DNA of 64,000 bases from NCBI RefSeq assembly GCF_000226095.1, contig NC_016472.1, forward strand, positions 806,001 to 870,000, written 5' to 3'. Source of the stretch: Thermothelomyces thermophilus ATCC 42464 (taxonomy: Eukaryota > Ascomycota > Sordariomycetes > Sordariales > Chaetomiaceae). Below are positions 28,567 to 40,797 of the stretch, piece by piece. The notes beneath the pieces are model-generated. The model worked only from the letters and a program-made list of their open reading frames with translations, was not told where the DNA came from and did not search any database. The position numbers and the translations under genes were made by a program. Each line of letters starts with the position of its first letter. The first letter of the stretch is position 1.

Positions 28567-31403
28567 ATGGCGGCCGACTCAACCTCGACACCGTCCTCGG
28601 AGAATGCCATCTCGGTCGCGGAGCAGCTCGAGCAGCTCGGGGCGGCGCGCAAGCTGGTGCTCGAGAACCCGACCTACTACGACCGCATCGTCAAGGGCGT
28701 GCTGCCCATCATCGGGCCGGCCGCGCCCGTCGAGCTGCGCCGATGGGGCGCCGACTTCCTGGCCGAGTCGCTCGCCACGCCCGTGTTGACCATGCGCGAG
28801 AAGGAGAACATCACGGTGGCCGTGCTCGACACGCTACGCAGCCTGCTCGACCACGCCGGGGAGGACGCCATCGTGCTCAAGTCGAGCATCGTGGCTGCTG
28901 CGAGCGCGTATCCCGTCGCGCTGAGGTGGATGTAAGTGTTTCTTTTCTTTGCTGCTTGTTTTGACTCCGATATCTATAAGGGAAGGGAAAATTTGGGTTT
29001 AAATGGTGGTGGGAGTTGAAGAAGGGGGGAGCGGGGGAGAACTTTGATTAATACTTTGCCTCTGGTGTGCTCATTCGTGACTCTTGATCCTTGGCGTTTA
29101 ATGGTTCTTGGTGCCACCAGAAGTGTCGAAAGATCCAGGCAGGAAGCTAACAGCAGCACCCCAGCGTTCATAATTCTTACCATACCGAGAGTTGGGAACA
29201 GATGTCGGCCATCAAGTCAAGGATATTGAGCATCTGGGACGGAGCACCAGCACCGGTCAAGCTGAGTTGCATCAAATTCGCCCAACGAGTCGTGCTTGCG
29301 CAGACAGTATCGAACGGCATGGAGCAGAAGGTTAGCAGGCCGTCTTTCGAACTCGCAACACTCGCTGACATGGGTCGCCCTTAGTATGGAGGACTCGACA
29401 TTTCCCTGAACATGATTCCGGCGAACCACCCATTGCTAGATCCCAGGCAACTGGAGGCAGAGGCAACTGGGCTCCTGGACAGGATGCTTGGAGTATTACA
29501 GGACAATAGCAGGTGAGTTAGAGTCAAAGACGCACGTAATGGGAACACGAATGGCTGACTGTCCGCACAGCGACGCTCTGCTTGTGGACGCCACCATCAA
29601 CTGTCTCTCGATTCTAGCGCGGACCAGGCCAAATACATCAAACCGCATCCTCAACACGGTGCTCAACTTCAACCCCCTGAAGTTGGCTAATTCACCAATG
29701 ACACCAAAGACGAGAGTCTTGGTCAAGTCTTTGGAGAAGACCACCCGCATGTTTCTGACACACCTTCTTAGGAGGTCTGTAGCGTCATGGTTAGAATGAA
29801 GCAAGCAACCTCTGCTAACGCAACACAAGGGACCCCAATAACGCCATGTCAGGGCGCATTCAGCAATATCTCGAAAGGCTAATGCGGTCGCGGGCCGAGA
29901 TCTTCGACGAAGCTGGTCGCAAAAGAGCGTTGATCGACCAAGGCATGGCCGCGTTCGGGGACGCCAAACGGCAGAGGATGGAGGCCGGCGTTCCTCAATT
30001 CACAATACCACCTTTGGGACCAGGACCGCATACGGTCGCCACGATATTCACCCTCACGGACAATCCCGGCTTGCAAGTGTTCGATGCCACACAGTTGCCG
30101 GCTAACCTTGCCGCAAAAATCAGTGTCAGAACGTTGGCCACGCTGGACGAGCGAGTCCTGGATCTGGCTGTCAGTGTAAGTGCTTCGATTGCGAAATCAT
30201 GTTGGTGGGAACGGCGGTGTTGACTGGCGAAGGGTATCCGAGATCGTTTGACTTCGCTCTACGCTGCTGGCGCGGCCGGGGAAGCAGCAACACAACCGGC
30301 GTTGATCAACGCCGCAACAGCGCCATTAGGCATCGACGAGGACGACGATGACTACGAACCGGACCTCACCCCGGCCGAAGACACCGAGCAGATCCTGAAC
30401 AAGCTCGACAATGCCCCTCCGGAAGAGCCAATCGAGCCGGCCGCCGACGCCGGTGCGGCAATGACTCTCGGCCCGTTCAAACTCCCGCCTCCGCCCACTG
30501 TCGATCCGGACGTCGCCACCAAGCTCAGCCAGGCAGCAGCCTCTCGCGTGTTTGGGCCATTGTCGGCCCTTAAAGACGCGGGCATGGCGCGGAAACCCAA
30601 GGCGGGCATCAACCGGCTGGCAGCGAGCTCGTACGACCGCGACTCCTGGTTGACGCTGATCACGCGCCTCGCGACCCGCACTACGGCCGGCCTGGAGGAC
30701 ACCCCCATGGGGATCAAGTCCGAAGACGCGCTCGACCGTCCACTGGCGTCGCGCGTATCTCTAGGCGACAGCATTCGCGAGATGCTGTACGCCTACATCC
30801 TCGAGGACTGGCGGCGACGCATAGAGATCGCCGTCGCTTGGCTCTGCGAGGAGTGGTACAACGACCAGCTGACAAAGCGCAGAAGAGGCGGCAGCGAGGT
30901 CAGTCCCGGGGAGCTGCACTACGAGCGGTGGGCGCTGCGGCTAGTGGACGGGTTCCTAAGCTACGTCACGGCGCAGGACAAGGTGCTCACGCGGTTCCTG
31001 GCCGAGATCCCCGGGCTAAGCAAGCCGCTGCTGGGGAAGCTGAAGGCGCTCTGCGCCGACCCCACGACGGTGCAACTTGCGCTGACGAGCCTGTTGTATC
31101 TCGTCATGATGCGGCCGCCAGCGAGGGAGATGGCGCTGGACACGGTGGCGGAGATTTGGGCCGAATGTGAGTTGCTTCTTCCTTTGCGTGGTCTCTTCAT
31201 TCTTCTCCCTCTACCCTTCCTTGTTATCTCTTGCTCGTTGGAGCTTCCGACTGACTTGTTTCATCTTTTGCGTAGATGAGGATGCACGCCCCTTGGCTGC
31301 CAAGTATCTCGTCAAATGGCGGCCGGGGTTCATCGAATCCCAGACCAGAAGTGCTGGAGAAGGCGATGCGGCTCATGCGAACAACATGGCGATTGCTACA
31401 TGA
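28567..31403 (+). CDS. PTA1: symplekin/Pta1, mRNA 3'-end processing scaffold
   Basis: Seven exons, 28567-28931, 29165-29330, 29385-29512, 29571-29774, 29830-30175, 30233-31166 and 31276-31403, join in phase to 756 residues. The N-terminal HEAT-like region matches the symplekin/Pta1 N-terminal domain: LENPTYYDRIVKGVLPIIGP, LRRWGADFLAESLATPVLTM, then WEQMSAIKSRILSIWDGAPA and ATINCLSILARTRPNTSNRI. For exon 2 the acceptor at 29164 is preferred because it yields RWIVHNSYHTESWEQM, as in relatives. The mid region has an acidic stretch (GIDEDDDDYEPDLTPAEDTE). The C-terminal half contains another helical region (LYAYILEDWRRRIEIAVAWL). Pta1 holds the cleavage and polyadenylation factor together and contacts Ssu72 and RNA polymerase II in the nucleus. 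It is close to yeast Pta1 (785 residues) in length. Confidence 0.92.
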
Positions 31404-33212
31404 GACCAATCAGCTCTGACAAGCCGTAGATGCTGCGACTGCTACGCTTCGGGGGGGCCATTGTATGACATGGATGCATTTATTTTTTTTTCTAATCATA
31501 AGGGGCTTGGCAGGGCAATTTTCTGGCTTTCTGTCTGGGGCGGAAAGATTCGACTTAGCCATCATTCAGCGAGCGAAGGATCATGAACGGACTGACGGAT
31601 TGGGATAGCGAAGAAAAAAAAGTACGGAGGGTGGCTCCATCAATAGTGTACGGATGTACAAAGCATCCTAGGCGGGGCATGCGACGGGGAGACGCGACAC
31701 GCCTAATCGTTGTATCTCGTTAGTTCCATCATTGGCATCAACCGCCAAATTGCCGCCAAGCGCCAATCGCTAGCATTGGCAACCAGAGTCAACGTGATCC
31801 CGTGAGCTGGGACTTGGTAAAAACATAATCAGGACACTCGACAAATGTGCAAGAGTTTCCATGCACGAGTAGGAAGCTCTTTCAAGAGCTTTCCTTCCGA
31901 CTACACGACGCGCAGCAAGTTCAAGTGTCAGCGCGAATCGTCAAACAATTCACAGACCCTCAGCCCCTGTCTCACAATTCAAAACTCAATGTCGGGCGGG
32001 GCCACTCAGAGCGTACATACATACGCACGGCCCCACCTGGAGGCCGTGTGCTTGGTTGGTTGCTGTGGCAGTGAGAATGGCATGTTTGCTCGTGTGCGCG
32101 GGCCTGCAACAGGGTCGCAGCTCTGGACACTGCGGGTGCAAACCGAGCGATTTGGCTGACCAGCGCGGACCGGCTGCGGTTATTGCTTCTGCTCATTGTT
32201 GCCGTGCAGTGGTATTGGCCGCCTGTCAATAAAAAGGTTTGATTACCGCCTGGCTTTGATTGTTTTTTTTTCTGGTTCGCCGCAGTTCCCGCTGCTTCCC
32301 CTTCGCCTCGGGTTTCTGGGACTGAATGATTCCGGACGAAGTACGAAGTACCCCGTGCTCCGTACCTCTCTACCGACCGACTAACATACTGCGTACCTTA
32401 CTTATTAAAGAATCCCCTGCTCCAACAAACTACTATGTAGGCTTTACCTTTTTGCCTTCTGCACATGCAAGCTATAGCAACGAAAAAGCATTTCAAGGCC
32501 GATCTCACAATCATCAATTAGCTTACCGATCCAAGTTCCGCAAACCACGGCGAGTTCGAAGCTAGGAGAGGTGTATGACATTTGATTAGCGATACAGCAG
32601 GCACACGCACGAGTGCTTCTTTTGTCGGTCGATAATATCCGCAGAAACATTCGAAGTCGGGTTTCGAGTGCAAGTATCCGTATAGTACATCGCAGTACGA
32701 AGTACAAAGTATTCTTCCGAGAAGGAAGCGTGCTAGCTCAGCACTAATAAGCGGGCCCGACCCGCTTTAGAGTGGAACAGACGGTCTGCCCCTGGCGCGC
32801 CCCAGGACGGGAACCCCCGTGTCCCTGAATTCAAACTTCGGCTGTTAATCCGTGACTACCTCTGTATAAACCATGCGAAACAAAGTTCTCAAAGGCCCGA
32901 CCGCAATCCGATCCAAAGGCGGCCTTTTCGATTCACCAGGACGCCCGGGACCAACACAGTATGTCTGACCCCCCCTGCATTCATTGTCTTAATCCGTGCC
33001 CGCCGGCGTCTTCTGAATAGAGCGGGTCCAACTTTCCATGTGTTCGGAAGTGTGCGTCTGCAGGGTCCGCTGCAGCATTACATACATAGCTACTGTGTAT
33101 GTAGTGCACTGTCTGTGCCAGGGCAAGGGCACAACCAGTCATTAAGGTGTTCCTGCTTCGGATTTGCTGGGAGGTTGGAGTCGTGCGGAACGTTGCTGCC
33201 GGAGGCTAACAG
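31404..33212. other. intergenic, may contain the first exon of the SHE3-like gene
   Basis: No independent gene supported. A donor-like GTATGT at 32959 follows an open stretch from ATG 32873 (MRNKVLKGPTAIRSKGG), but its phase does not fit the downstream exon. Repeated GTAC-type motifs occur at 32338-32365. Confidence 0.4.
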
Positions 33213-34676
33213 CATGTGCCCCAAGATCCCTCTTCCGTGACCATCGTCCCGTCAGAGACAGCACCGGCTGCGACACCAACCAACAAGTCGACGCCGGGCA
33301 AGGCGTCCAAGTCCCTGCATGAGCGGCTCTCGTCCCGTTCAACCCTCACACCTGCGTCCCAAGGCACCATCAACTCCGCCATGTCCCGGACGCCAACAGG
33401 CGGAGCCGATGGGAAAGCGGTGCCCTCCGCGCCCGCCTCTTCCTTGTCCCCGCGCACCACCACGCCGAGCCGCGCGAACTCGACGATTCGAGCAGTGCCA
33501 AGTGTCGACGACCGGCAGAGGTCCTCAGAGGAAGATTCCGGCACCGAGGGAACGCAGTCGCACGCAACCTCACGAGATTCCGGCTTCTCCAGCTCGCTCA
33601 ATAGCACGGCCAGCATCGCCTCATCAAACCCTCCGCAGCGCATACCAGCGACAACGTCAACAGGGATACCCAGGATGCCGTCCTACAACAAGCTGAAGCT
33701 CAACCCCTCGGACTTGGCACAGAGCAGCGGGGATGTCCTCTCCGACGGGACATCGCTACCGTTGAGACGGGGGCCCAGTTTCGGCGACATACCCACACGC
33801 GAGAGCAGTCTCAACGCAACAACAACAACGACGGCCTCCTCTTCTCAATCGATCGACGCCGGCGGATTCACCGAAGCCTCGCTCGCCGCCACCGAAGCGC
33901 AGCTCTCCAGCGGCTGGGACAACTCGGTCGGCAAGGCCGGGTTGGGCAAGACGGGCCGGGTCATCAACCGCCTGGTGTCGGACAACGAGGCGCTCAGGCG
34001 CGACATCCAGATCGAGCGCCTCCGCGCCGAGGAGTCCCGGCAGGCCGCCCGCCTGCTCGAGGACAAGCTGGAGCGCGTCATATCCGACTACGAGTCGCGC
34101 CTGCTCGAGGCGAGCGTGACCAAGACGCTGCTGGCGCGTAAGGAGCGCCAGGTCGAGTCGCTGCAGGACGCCATCGAGCTGGAGCGCCGCCGCGCCGACG
34201 CCGCCGCGGGCCGCGAGCGCGCGTGGAAGGACGAGCTCGAGACGGCCCGCGCCGAGGCCAAGCGCAAGGTCGACGAGGCGACCAACTACGCGGCCCTGTG
34301 CGAGGGGCGGTACAACGCCATCAGCAGCCACTGGAAGGACCAGGGCGAGGAGGTGCGCCGGTCGATCGGCCGCATGCGCCGCGAGGTCCAGGCCCTCGTC
34401 GAGGAGCGCAGGCGGGACGACGAGAAGATCGAGACCCTGCGGGAGCTCTGCGACCAGCAGGACGGCAACATCCGCGAGCTCCGCCGCCAGAAGGACGAGA
34501 TCCTCGCCCAGTTCGAGCGCTACAAGGCCGAGCAGGAGGAAGGCCTGCGCGAGATCAAGCGCAGGGCCGAGGAGAGGGAGAGGGAGCAGGAGAGGACCCT
34601 GCAGGAGGCCAGGGAGGTCCTCAACAAGCTGCGCTGGGCGCTCAACGTCAAGGAGAAGATCGAGTGGGCCCAGTAG
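33213..34676 (+). CDS. SHE3-like coiled-coil protein (SWI5-dependent HO expression protein 3 family), 5' exon unresolved
   Basis: Coding is clear from about 33226 (DPSSVTIVPSETAPAATP) to the stop at 34674. The in-frame sequence upstream begins with GTG, not ATG, and an acceptor (gctaacag at 33212 or ccaag at 33225) lies here, so the start codon must be in an upstream exon I could not place. The first ~215 residues are Ser/Thr/Pro-rich and disordered (TPGKASKSLHERLSSRSTLT, QGTINSAMSRTPTGGADGKA). From GKTGRVINRLVSDNEALRRD the rest is one long coiled coil (IQIERLRAEESRQAARLLED, EARE, LNKLRWALNVKEKIEWAQ). This layout matches fungal proteins named after yeast She3, the adaptor between type V myosin and She2-bound mRNA. 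Whether mRNA transport is conserved here is not shown by the sequence. Confidence 0.82.
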   Translation, partial: HVPQDPSSVTIVPSETAPAATPTNKSTPGKASKSLHERLSSRSTLTPASQGTINSAMSRTPTGGADGKAVPSAPASSLSPRTTTPSRANSTIRAVPSVDDRQRSSEEDSGTEGTQSHATSRDSGFSSSLNSTASIASSNPPQRIPATTSTGIPRMPSYNKLKLNPSDLAQSSGDVLSDGTSLPLRRGPSFGDIPTRESSLNATTTTTASSSQSIDAGGFTEASLAATEAQLSSGWDNSVGKAGLGKTGRVINRLVSDNEALRRDIQIERLRAEESRQAARLLEDKLERVISDYESRLLEASVTKTLLARKERQVESLQDAIELERRRADAAAGRERAWKDELETARAEAKRKVDEATNYAALCEGRYNAISSHWKDQGEEVRRSIGRMRREVQALVEERRRDDEKIETLRELCDQQDGNIRELRRQKDEILAQFERYKAEQEEGLREIKRRAEEREREQERTLQEAREVLNKLRWALNVKEKIEWAQ

Positions 34677-36467
34677 ACACGTTGCTCTCCAGAGAGAGAG
34701 AAAGAAAGATACCGTCGAGCGAAACGCTCAAGGGGATGGGGAAGGGGGGGAAGAGGGAAGAGTGCCTATTGAGATTTTTTTTTTTTTTCCTCTCCGCGAA
34801 TTGGGCACAAGTGGCATGATGGAGCCAGCGGCGCGCAGAAAGTTTGCTTCCCAGCTGGCATTCGGCCACCGTTTTCCCCGGCAGGCGCAACATCGCCCAC
34901 AGTCCCCTCGGCTGCCTTCTGGGCCGGTCTCCTGATACATTACTCCCGGATCATGATTCTTATTTTCTTTTGTTTTTTTCTTTCTTTTCGAATCTTTCGT
35001 TTCTTACACAGCGGTCCTCTCCGCGGTTCACGACAACATATAATGATACCAGCCAGCCAGATCAGGCAGCGCGGACGGATAGATAGGACCAATCTGTCCG
35101 CTTACTACTGAATCTCCGGACGGCAGCACAAAGCAGGAGGGGCAGGCGAAGCCACTCGGGGCGAGCATTTCGTACTTGAAACGGAGACATATGGGCGAGG
35201 TACTTTCACGGTGAGACGGACATTGACACTGTTATTCATTCTGCTACTCGTGGTCTCGGAAACTTGGGGGGGGAGGGGAGGGGATAAAGTCTTCATTGGC
35301 AGGGCGTACGGCGTTGCTCTGAGAGAGAAGGGTCAGGCCCGGAGAACATTGCAAGATACATAGATGCAAGCATTGACCAAACTATCAACCCGCCTCATGA
35401 CTTCGCGCCTTGTGCTATCCTCATCCAATGACTTTTGTGTGTCTTTGTGTGCCTATAGTGACGTGGCGTGGGATCGGGGGTATCGGGGGTATCGGGGGTA
35501 TGATAGCGAGTGCCAGTGAAGTTGATCTTGAACGAGCCTTGGTAGTTTTCTGTTGCGAAGTTCTTCGACCAGCAGCGGCAACCTGCAGGAGGCTCGGATG
35601 CTCCTGGCTTACAGTCGAAGTAGACAGTGGCTATGGGGACCCATGATGGGAGCTGGCTCGCCAACACACGAAACATGAACTGTCTGTAGAGTATCTGTAA
35701 CGTTTCTTCTCCAACTATTCGAGCTTGTAGAAGTGGCGTAGATGCCTTGAGTGAGCGATCTTCAACTGGTTACAAAGATAGGCTAGTTAGTATAAACGGA
35801 ACAAAGAACTGCTCTGGGCCTATTCTGTTTGTCTGCGCACTCCAGCTAGCAACTTCCGAGCTTTTAACGTGCATACCAATAACTCATAGCGATAGGAGCC
35901 TTAATGATGAGTGGTCGTAAAGTAACAGAACTACAGTAGGATTTCAGACACCAAGACCTGCCCGACTTTACCTCGCTCCTGCCTCGTCTGATCTTGCACA
36001 CCTTAACGATTAGGAGACCTTGCAAATAAGGTGCCAGGAGCCTTCTATGAGGCATCATTGCACGTCCCATTCGTTTGCTCTTCCACTACCAAACAACCTT
36101 CCTTATTTCTTGCGGGCTGTTGACCGCACTTGGTCGGTGGCACCAAAGCTACTTCGTTCCACACTTCCCAACCAGACAGGCCCTGTGGATTGCCTGCTGA
36201 GGAATCGGTAGAGTATCCCTACCTTTTCTTTTATTTTCTTTTCCGTCTTCCTTTGAGGGTTTCCCCCACCATCCTGGGCCAACTCCTTCAACTACGGCAT
36301 CCTGTTACCTCGTTCGCTTCCTGTTCTTCTAATTGTATGTTTGAAACCTGAGTCTATCCTCTGGGTTATATATTTTTTTTCGGAAGGGTGTAAGCTGATC
36401 TTTGACCACCAGAAGCTGCACCATCGCCGCGTCTTCGCCGCCAAATCGGCACTCGGCACTCGTCATC
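34677..36467. other. intergenic with G-rich 9-bp repeat
   Basis: No gene supported. Three G5 runs in tandem TATCGGGGG units lie at 35472-35502. A purine-rich GAGA run follows the SHE3-like stop (34693-34708). Confidence 0.45.
35472..35502 (+). repeat. tandem 9-bp repeat TATCGGGGG, three copies
   Basis: GGGGG runs at 35476-35480, 35485-35489 and 35494-35498 separated by TATC. Three evenly spaced G5 runs plus a GTGGG-type neighbour could form a G-quadruplex. Confidence 0.8.
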
Positions 36468-39400
36468 ATGGAATATATGACCGAGTTCTACCTGACAACT
36501 TTGTGGACGTACAAGCCCAAAGTTGTCAGGCAAATAATCGATGACATGACAAGCTTGGGATTCGTGAGTTCAAGGCAACCTTGCCGACAGATTGGTTCTA
36601 ACCCTGACACAGACACAAGCCGAGTTTACTTACGATAGCGAATACAGTTGGTTCAAGGTCACCTGTCGTAGCGACGATGCAGATGAAATTCGCGAGCAGT
36701 TTGGCAACATCGCTCGCGATATCGAGAGAGAGGCGTTTGAGGCCTGCGAGAATGACTTGTTGAACATTGATGACACTCTCAAGGTGGGGTGTTGCGTCCG
36801 GCACCTAGATATCAATATCTGATTACGCTGACACTAGAACAGTCGTCCTTCGACAACGAGTGGTTCGGCCAGGATGTCGGTGATGTCTCCTCCTCGGAAT
36901 CCGGCCAAGTCGACGAGATATACTGTCGCCCCAAGCCCCATGTCGAGTATCGTTTTGCCGAGGTGTGGGACATTCTAGATAAGAACGACGAGCCGTATAC
37001 CATCATGGACATTCTGGACCGCCGGCAAGCCAAGCTAGTAGAGGATGAACTGAAGGTCAAGCTGGATGCCCGCCTCAACGGCAAGTTAGTTCATATCGCT
37101 GCCAATAGCAAGGAACCTATCCACGAAGCCTGCGAAAGGCTCGAAGTCATGCTTGCCGCCAGAGTGAGTATTGCGGAGACTGCTTTCCGGAAATGGGCAG
37201 CCGCTAAACGGTTACAGAAACTCTTGCCTGCCTCATCACGCGCAACTCACGTCGTAGACCCCGAGGACCACGCCGATCCGACGGACCCTGGCTTTACAGC
37301 CGACGTCCGTTACCTCGCAAACATCGACCAAAAACTGGCGTCTTCAACTCTCCTGGATCCAGCCATGGTCCACCAACTGACAGAAGCTTACAAGTCAATC
37401 TATCGGGACGCGTCCTCGATTCGCATCTGCCTTTGGGCTCCTGATAAGGGTTACCATATTTCTCTCCTAGGACCAAAGGTTAACGTTCGGCTCAGGGACA
37501 GGAAGGTTTTTGGAAATCGGCCCGCGGTCTCCATTAAGACAATTGACAAGTTCGATTTCGTAGCCAACAACTCCAGCCCGCCTAAACAGAACTCGGCTCT
37601 TGAGGCGAGCAGCCAAGTAGAGCATTGGATTCGACAGCTTCCGGTTGTTGAGGAATCTTTAAGACATGCCGCGCACCACCTCATCAATGACCAAGTCGCA
37701 GTCAAGTCGTCGACAGCATCCGTCGAGCAGGAAGATCTCATGAGCTTTCATAACGATGAGACGACTTTATGCCGAGAGACCTCCACGGCTGCGGTATCCG
37801 AGACAATGACCGCGCATTCAGAGCAGCAGTACAACGTAGCTGCCCGCATTTCAGAACTCTGCAACAAAATCTCGCCGCTTTACACGGGACTCGACATGTT
37901 GAGCGAGCAATCTGTGAGCAAATCGCGAGAAGATGAGCTCGGGTTCACTGGCGAGGATTGTTTGATCGATATGATGGCGGCAGTAGACATAACAAGCCCC
38001 GACAACGGGTTGAGATCTACGATTGGGTGGCAGATGCCAGCACTCATTCCCCTGCCGGGTGAAAATGTGAGATTGGGAGATAAGAACGATGACTCGAACG
38101 ATCAACCGGCAGTTGTGGGTAGCTCGACGCAAAACCGACATCCATTGCCGGCCCCTCACTCAAACCAGTGGCATCCGCAGCAAGACACGACGACTACAAG
38201 GAGTCCAGGCAAGGAGGTTGTGATCAAGAAGCAGCGGGTCACACAAAATGGCGGGAGTTCTAAATCTTTGAATCCTCACGGGCCCCCAAGCTTCGACGCC
38301 CTGTCAAGCCAACCCCCATTGCCTCGCAATTCGAAAGTTGACGGCTATAGTCATCTGCCCTCCTCCGAGAGCTTTCTCAAGGAGATTGAAGCAGCAATAG
38401 CCAAACTTCTTCTCCTGGGCCCGTACCGGCGTGGCAAGCTTGCAGTGCGGGCCGAGCTTGGCCGTATCATCCTTGAAAAGGTGGACCGAAGCGGCCTGGC
38501 TTTCAACAACGCAACCACACCCAGCAACGGATGGATGAAGGCACAGTTGCTGAGGAATCTAAACAATGACTTTGGCGGAAGTCATAACATCAGCTTCACC
38601 AAAATTCTGTCTACGTATGGTTGTGATGTTGAGGATATGGTCAACTTGCAGGTAAATGGAACTCGACTGTGGGAGGAGATACCGAGCCGTGTCTGGATCA
38701 CCTACTCCTTCCACTGCGGTCTGCGCTCCGGAAAAGGCCTCTCACGTTTCATTGTTGACATTGAGGATCGTGACCCCAAGAGCAGCCAGTTCTCTTACTC
38801 GATCCGTCTGTTCGACGGCGCAGAGAGCGCAGACAAGCCGATGCCCGTCTACGTTCATGCGATATGCCGTCACTGGGATCTGCGGATTACGATGACTCAT
38901 ACGAAGACGGATGAGCTAGAGGAAATGTATGGCGCCTTTGCGAAAGATTTGTTGCGGTCATTGAGCGTTGTGTATGTCCCAGAGCTCCTCCTGGTCTGCT
39001 TCGGGGTTTGGCTGACATTGGCAAAACAGGCGCAACGAGCAAGGTTCTCTGGAGGTCAGGTTCGCTGTGCCAGCAGAGGCTCCTGCAGATGTCCACGCGG
39101 TCCGTGTTCTGACCAAATGGCGTTATCCCAGCGCTGACCGCAAGAGCGCCCTCGAGATCACCGAGATCTTGCAGCTGGTGACGGATTCATACTCCGAGGG
39201 GCCGTACTCTGGAACCGCATGGAATACGTACGAGGGGAAGCGCTCTCGTCCATGGTCTCAGAGAATCACTCGGGAGAAGCGAGACAAAGGTGAAGTGCCG
39301 CGGTGGTATGAGGCCGCTGTGGTGTCGCTCGAGTTGGAAGACCTTTTCCAGCAAAATGCCTTTCTCAAGATCGGTGAGAAGGCCGGCTGGGACGCCACGG

Positions 39401-39668
39401 ACGTTCGAAACCGTGGTATATTCCCTTCCATTTACAGCCCGGCGCTGCAGATGGTGAGGCAGATTGACCACGTCGGCAGACTGGACGACAACCATCTGTC
39501 ACAGAAATACGGGGAATTGCTGCTTCAAGGTAACACACCCTCCCCTCCACTGCCTGGGACGGCGCCTACACAAATCCAGGGTCGGGACGGGCCGCGCCAT
39601 CGCCGGCGTCGGAAGCAAGGCTCGACCAGGTCAGATTCCGAAGTTGGATCAAACCAGCGCAGCTCTAG
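36468..39668 (+). CDS. large conserved-looking fungal protein of unknown function
   Basis: Five exons, 36468-36563, 36613-36783, 36843-38971, 39030-39529 and 39580-39668, join in phase to 994 residues. I do not recognise a catalytic family. The N-terminal third has mixed helical sequence (EYRFAEVWDILDKNDEPYTI, KLVHIAANSKEPIHEACERL), which could hold a KH- or nucleic-acid-binding-like fold, but no GXXG is seen. Residues ~300-590 are low in complexity and acidic. The C-terminal part looks well folded (EEIPSRVWITYSFHCGLRSG, KGLSRFIVDIEDRDPKSSQF, YVHAICRHWDLRITMTHTKT, EVRFAVPAEAPADVHAVRVL). I associate this part with a fungal domain of unknown function (recalled as DUF7905, unverified). No signal peptide or membrane span. 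Codon use is less GC-biased than its neighbours, suggesting lower expression. Confidence 0.85.
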
Positions 39669-40797
39669 GGGTTGAGAGGAGTGGCCAGAAATCCGGTGAA
39701 ACTTGCCATCTCGCTCTCAGGTGCTACGGCAGGGTTGACACGGGTCCCTTTCTGCTCATCAATAGTTGCCTCATCCGATGCTTCGAGCTGGAGGCGACGG
39801 TCGTGTTGTGGGGTGGTAGCTGGGGAGCTCGCCAATGCGTGTGTGTGTAAGTGGGCCATGTATGGAAAAGGAACAGTGCGTTGATTTTGATGACTAGTAA
39901 TTTGCACATCTTACACAGTAAATGTCTCCGATAGCAAAGAATTACATCCTATCTACCTTACCTAAGTGTGTTTGGCATTAATCAATCTGATCCTCCTCGG
40001 ATATATACAGTTCAGTCAGTAGTTGCTGCGCAACGTATGATACAGAGTATCACTGCTATCTGTTTTAGGGGCAATAGGAAGAATAAACGGACTTGATAGA
40101 TGCCGTCTCAAGTTCTTTGGTGGCCAGCCGCGAGGCAAGCAAACGAGACGAGAATCTCAAGAGACGTGATGCCGAGACTGAATGTTAAACAAGAGCCACC
40201 TCCCACTTTGGGTAGTGAAAATCTGGGGCAAGGTACGACAAGCCTTGGCGCAGCCGGGCGGCCGGGGCCGATACCGCGCCCTTCAATTGGCAGACACGGA
40301 TGAGCTTGCGTGAGACCAATTGCGGGAAGCTGCAGGCTCCTTGGGGGGGTCAATGTCGTCATTGTTGGGTTAAGGCCGGGGTCCTCAGAAGCTGAACAAA
40401 TAACGTGAAAGGCGAGGCAGATGGCGCAATAAATGTTAAAAAATGCCGTGATTCTGATAGGCCTTCCGTCGCTGGTAACCCTGCGACTGCAGGTCGAGGT
40501 TAAGTCAAATGTAGATGGTGGTAACGCAGTGCAGGGAGCTTCGCCGGGGGCAACATACATATGGGTACACCGAAGCTCAAGCTTATTTCTCCTTGGGTTC
40601 CAAGTTGCGCGGTATTAATAGTACTAGTATGTATGTACTTGTAATATATAATTCTCTTCTTGATGCGAGGCAACTGCAGCTCACCAACTACAGATTGCTC
40701 CACCTTTACCCTTTTTCCCCTTATTACCTATCTGCTTTGTGCTTCTCTAGAGCTTCCACTTCGCGTCTCGACTTACCGGAGCAAGAACTTTGCCAGC
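39669..40797. other. intergenic, no gene seen
   Basis: AT-richer stretches around 39900-40090 and 40570-40660 (gtatgtatgtacttgtaatatataa). No supported coding region. Confidence 0.4.

Noticed and set aside
32873-32958. Candidate first exon of the SHE3-like gene (MRNKVLKG...)
   Set aside because: The GTATGT donor at 32959 leaves two bases, which does not fit either acceptor at 33212 or 33225.
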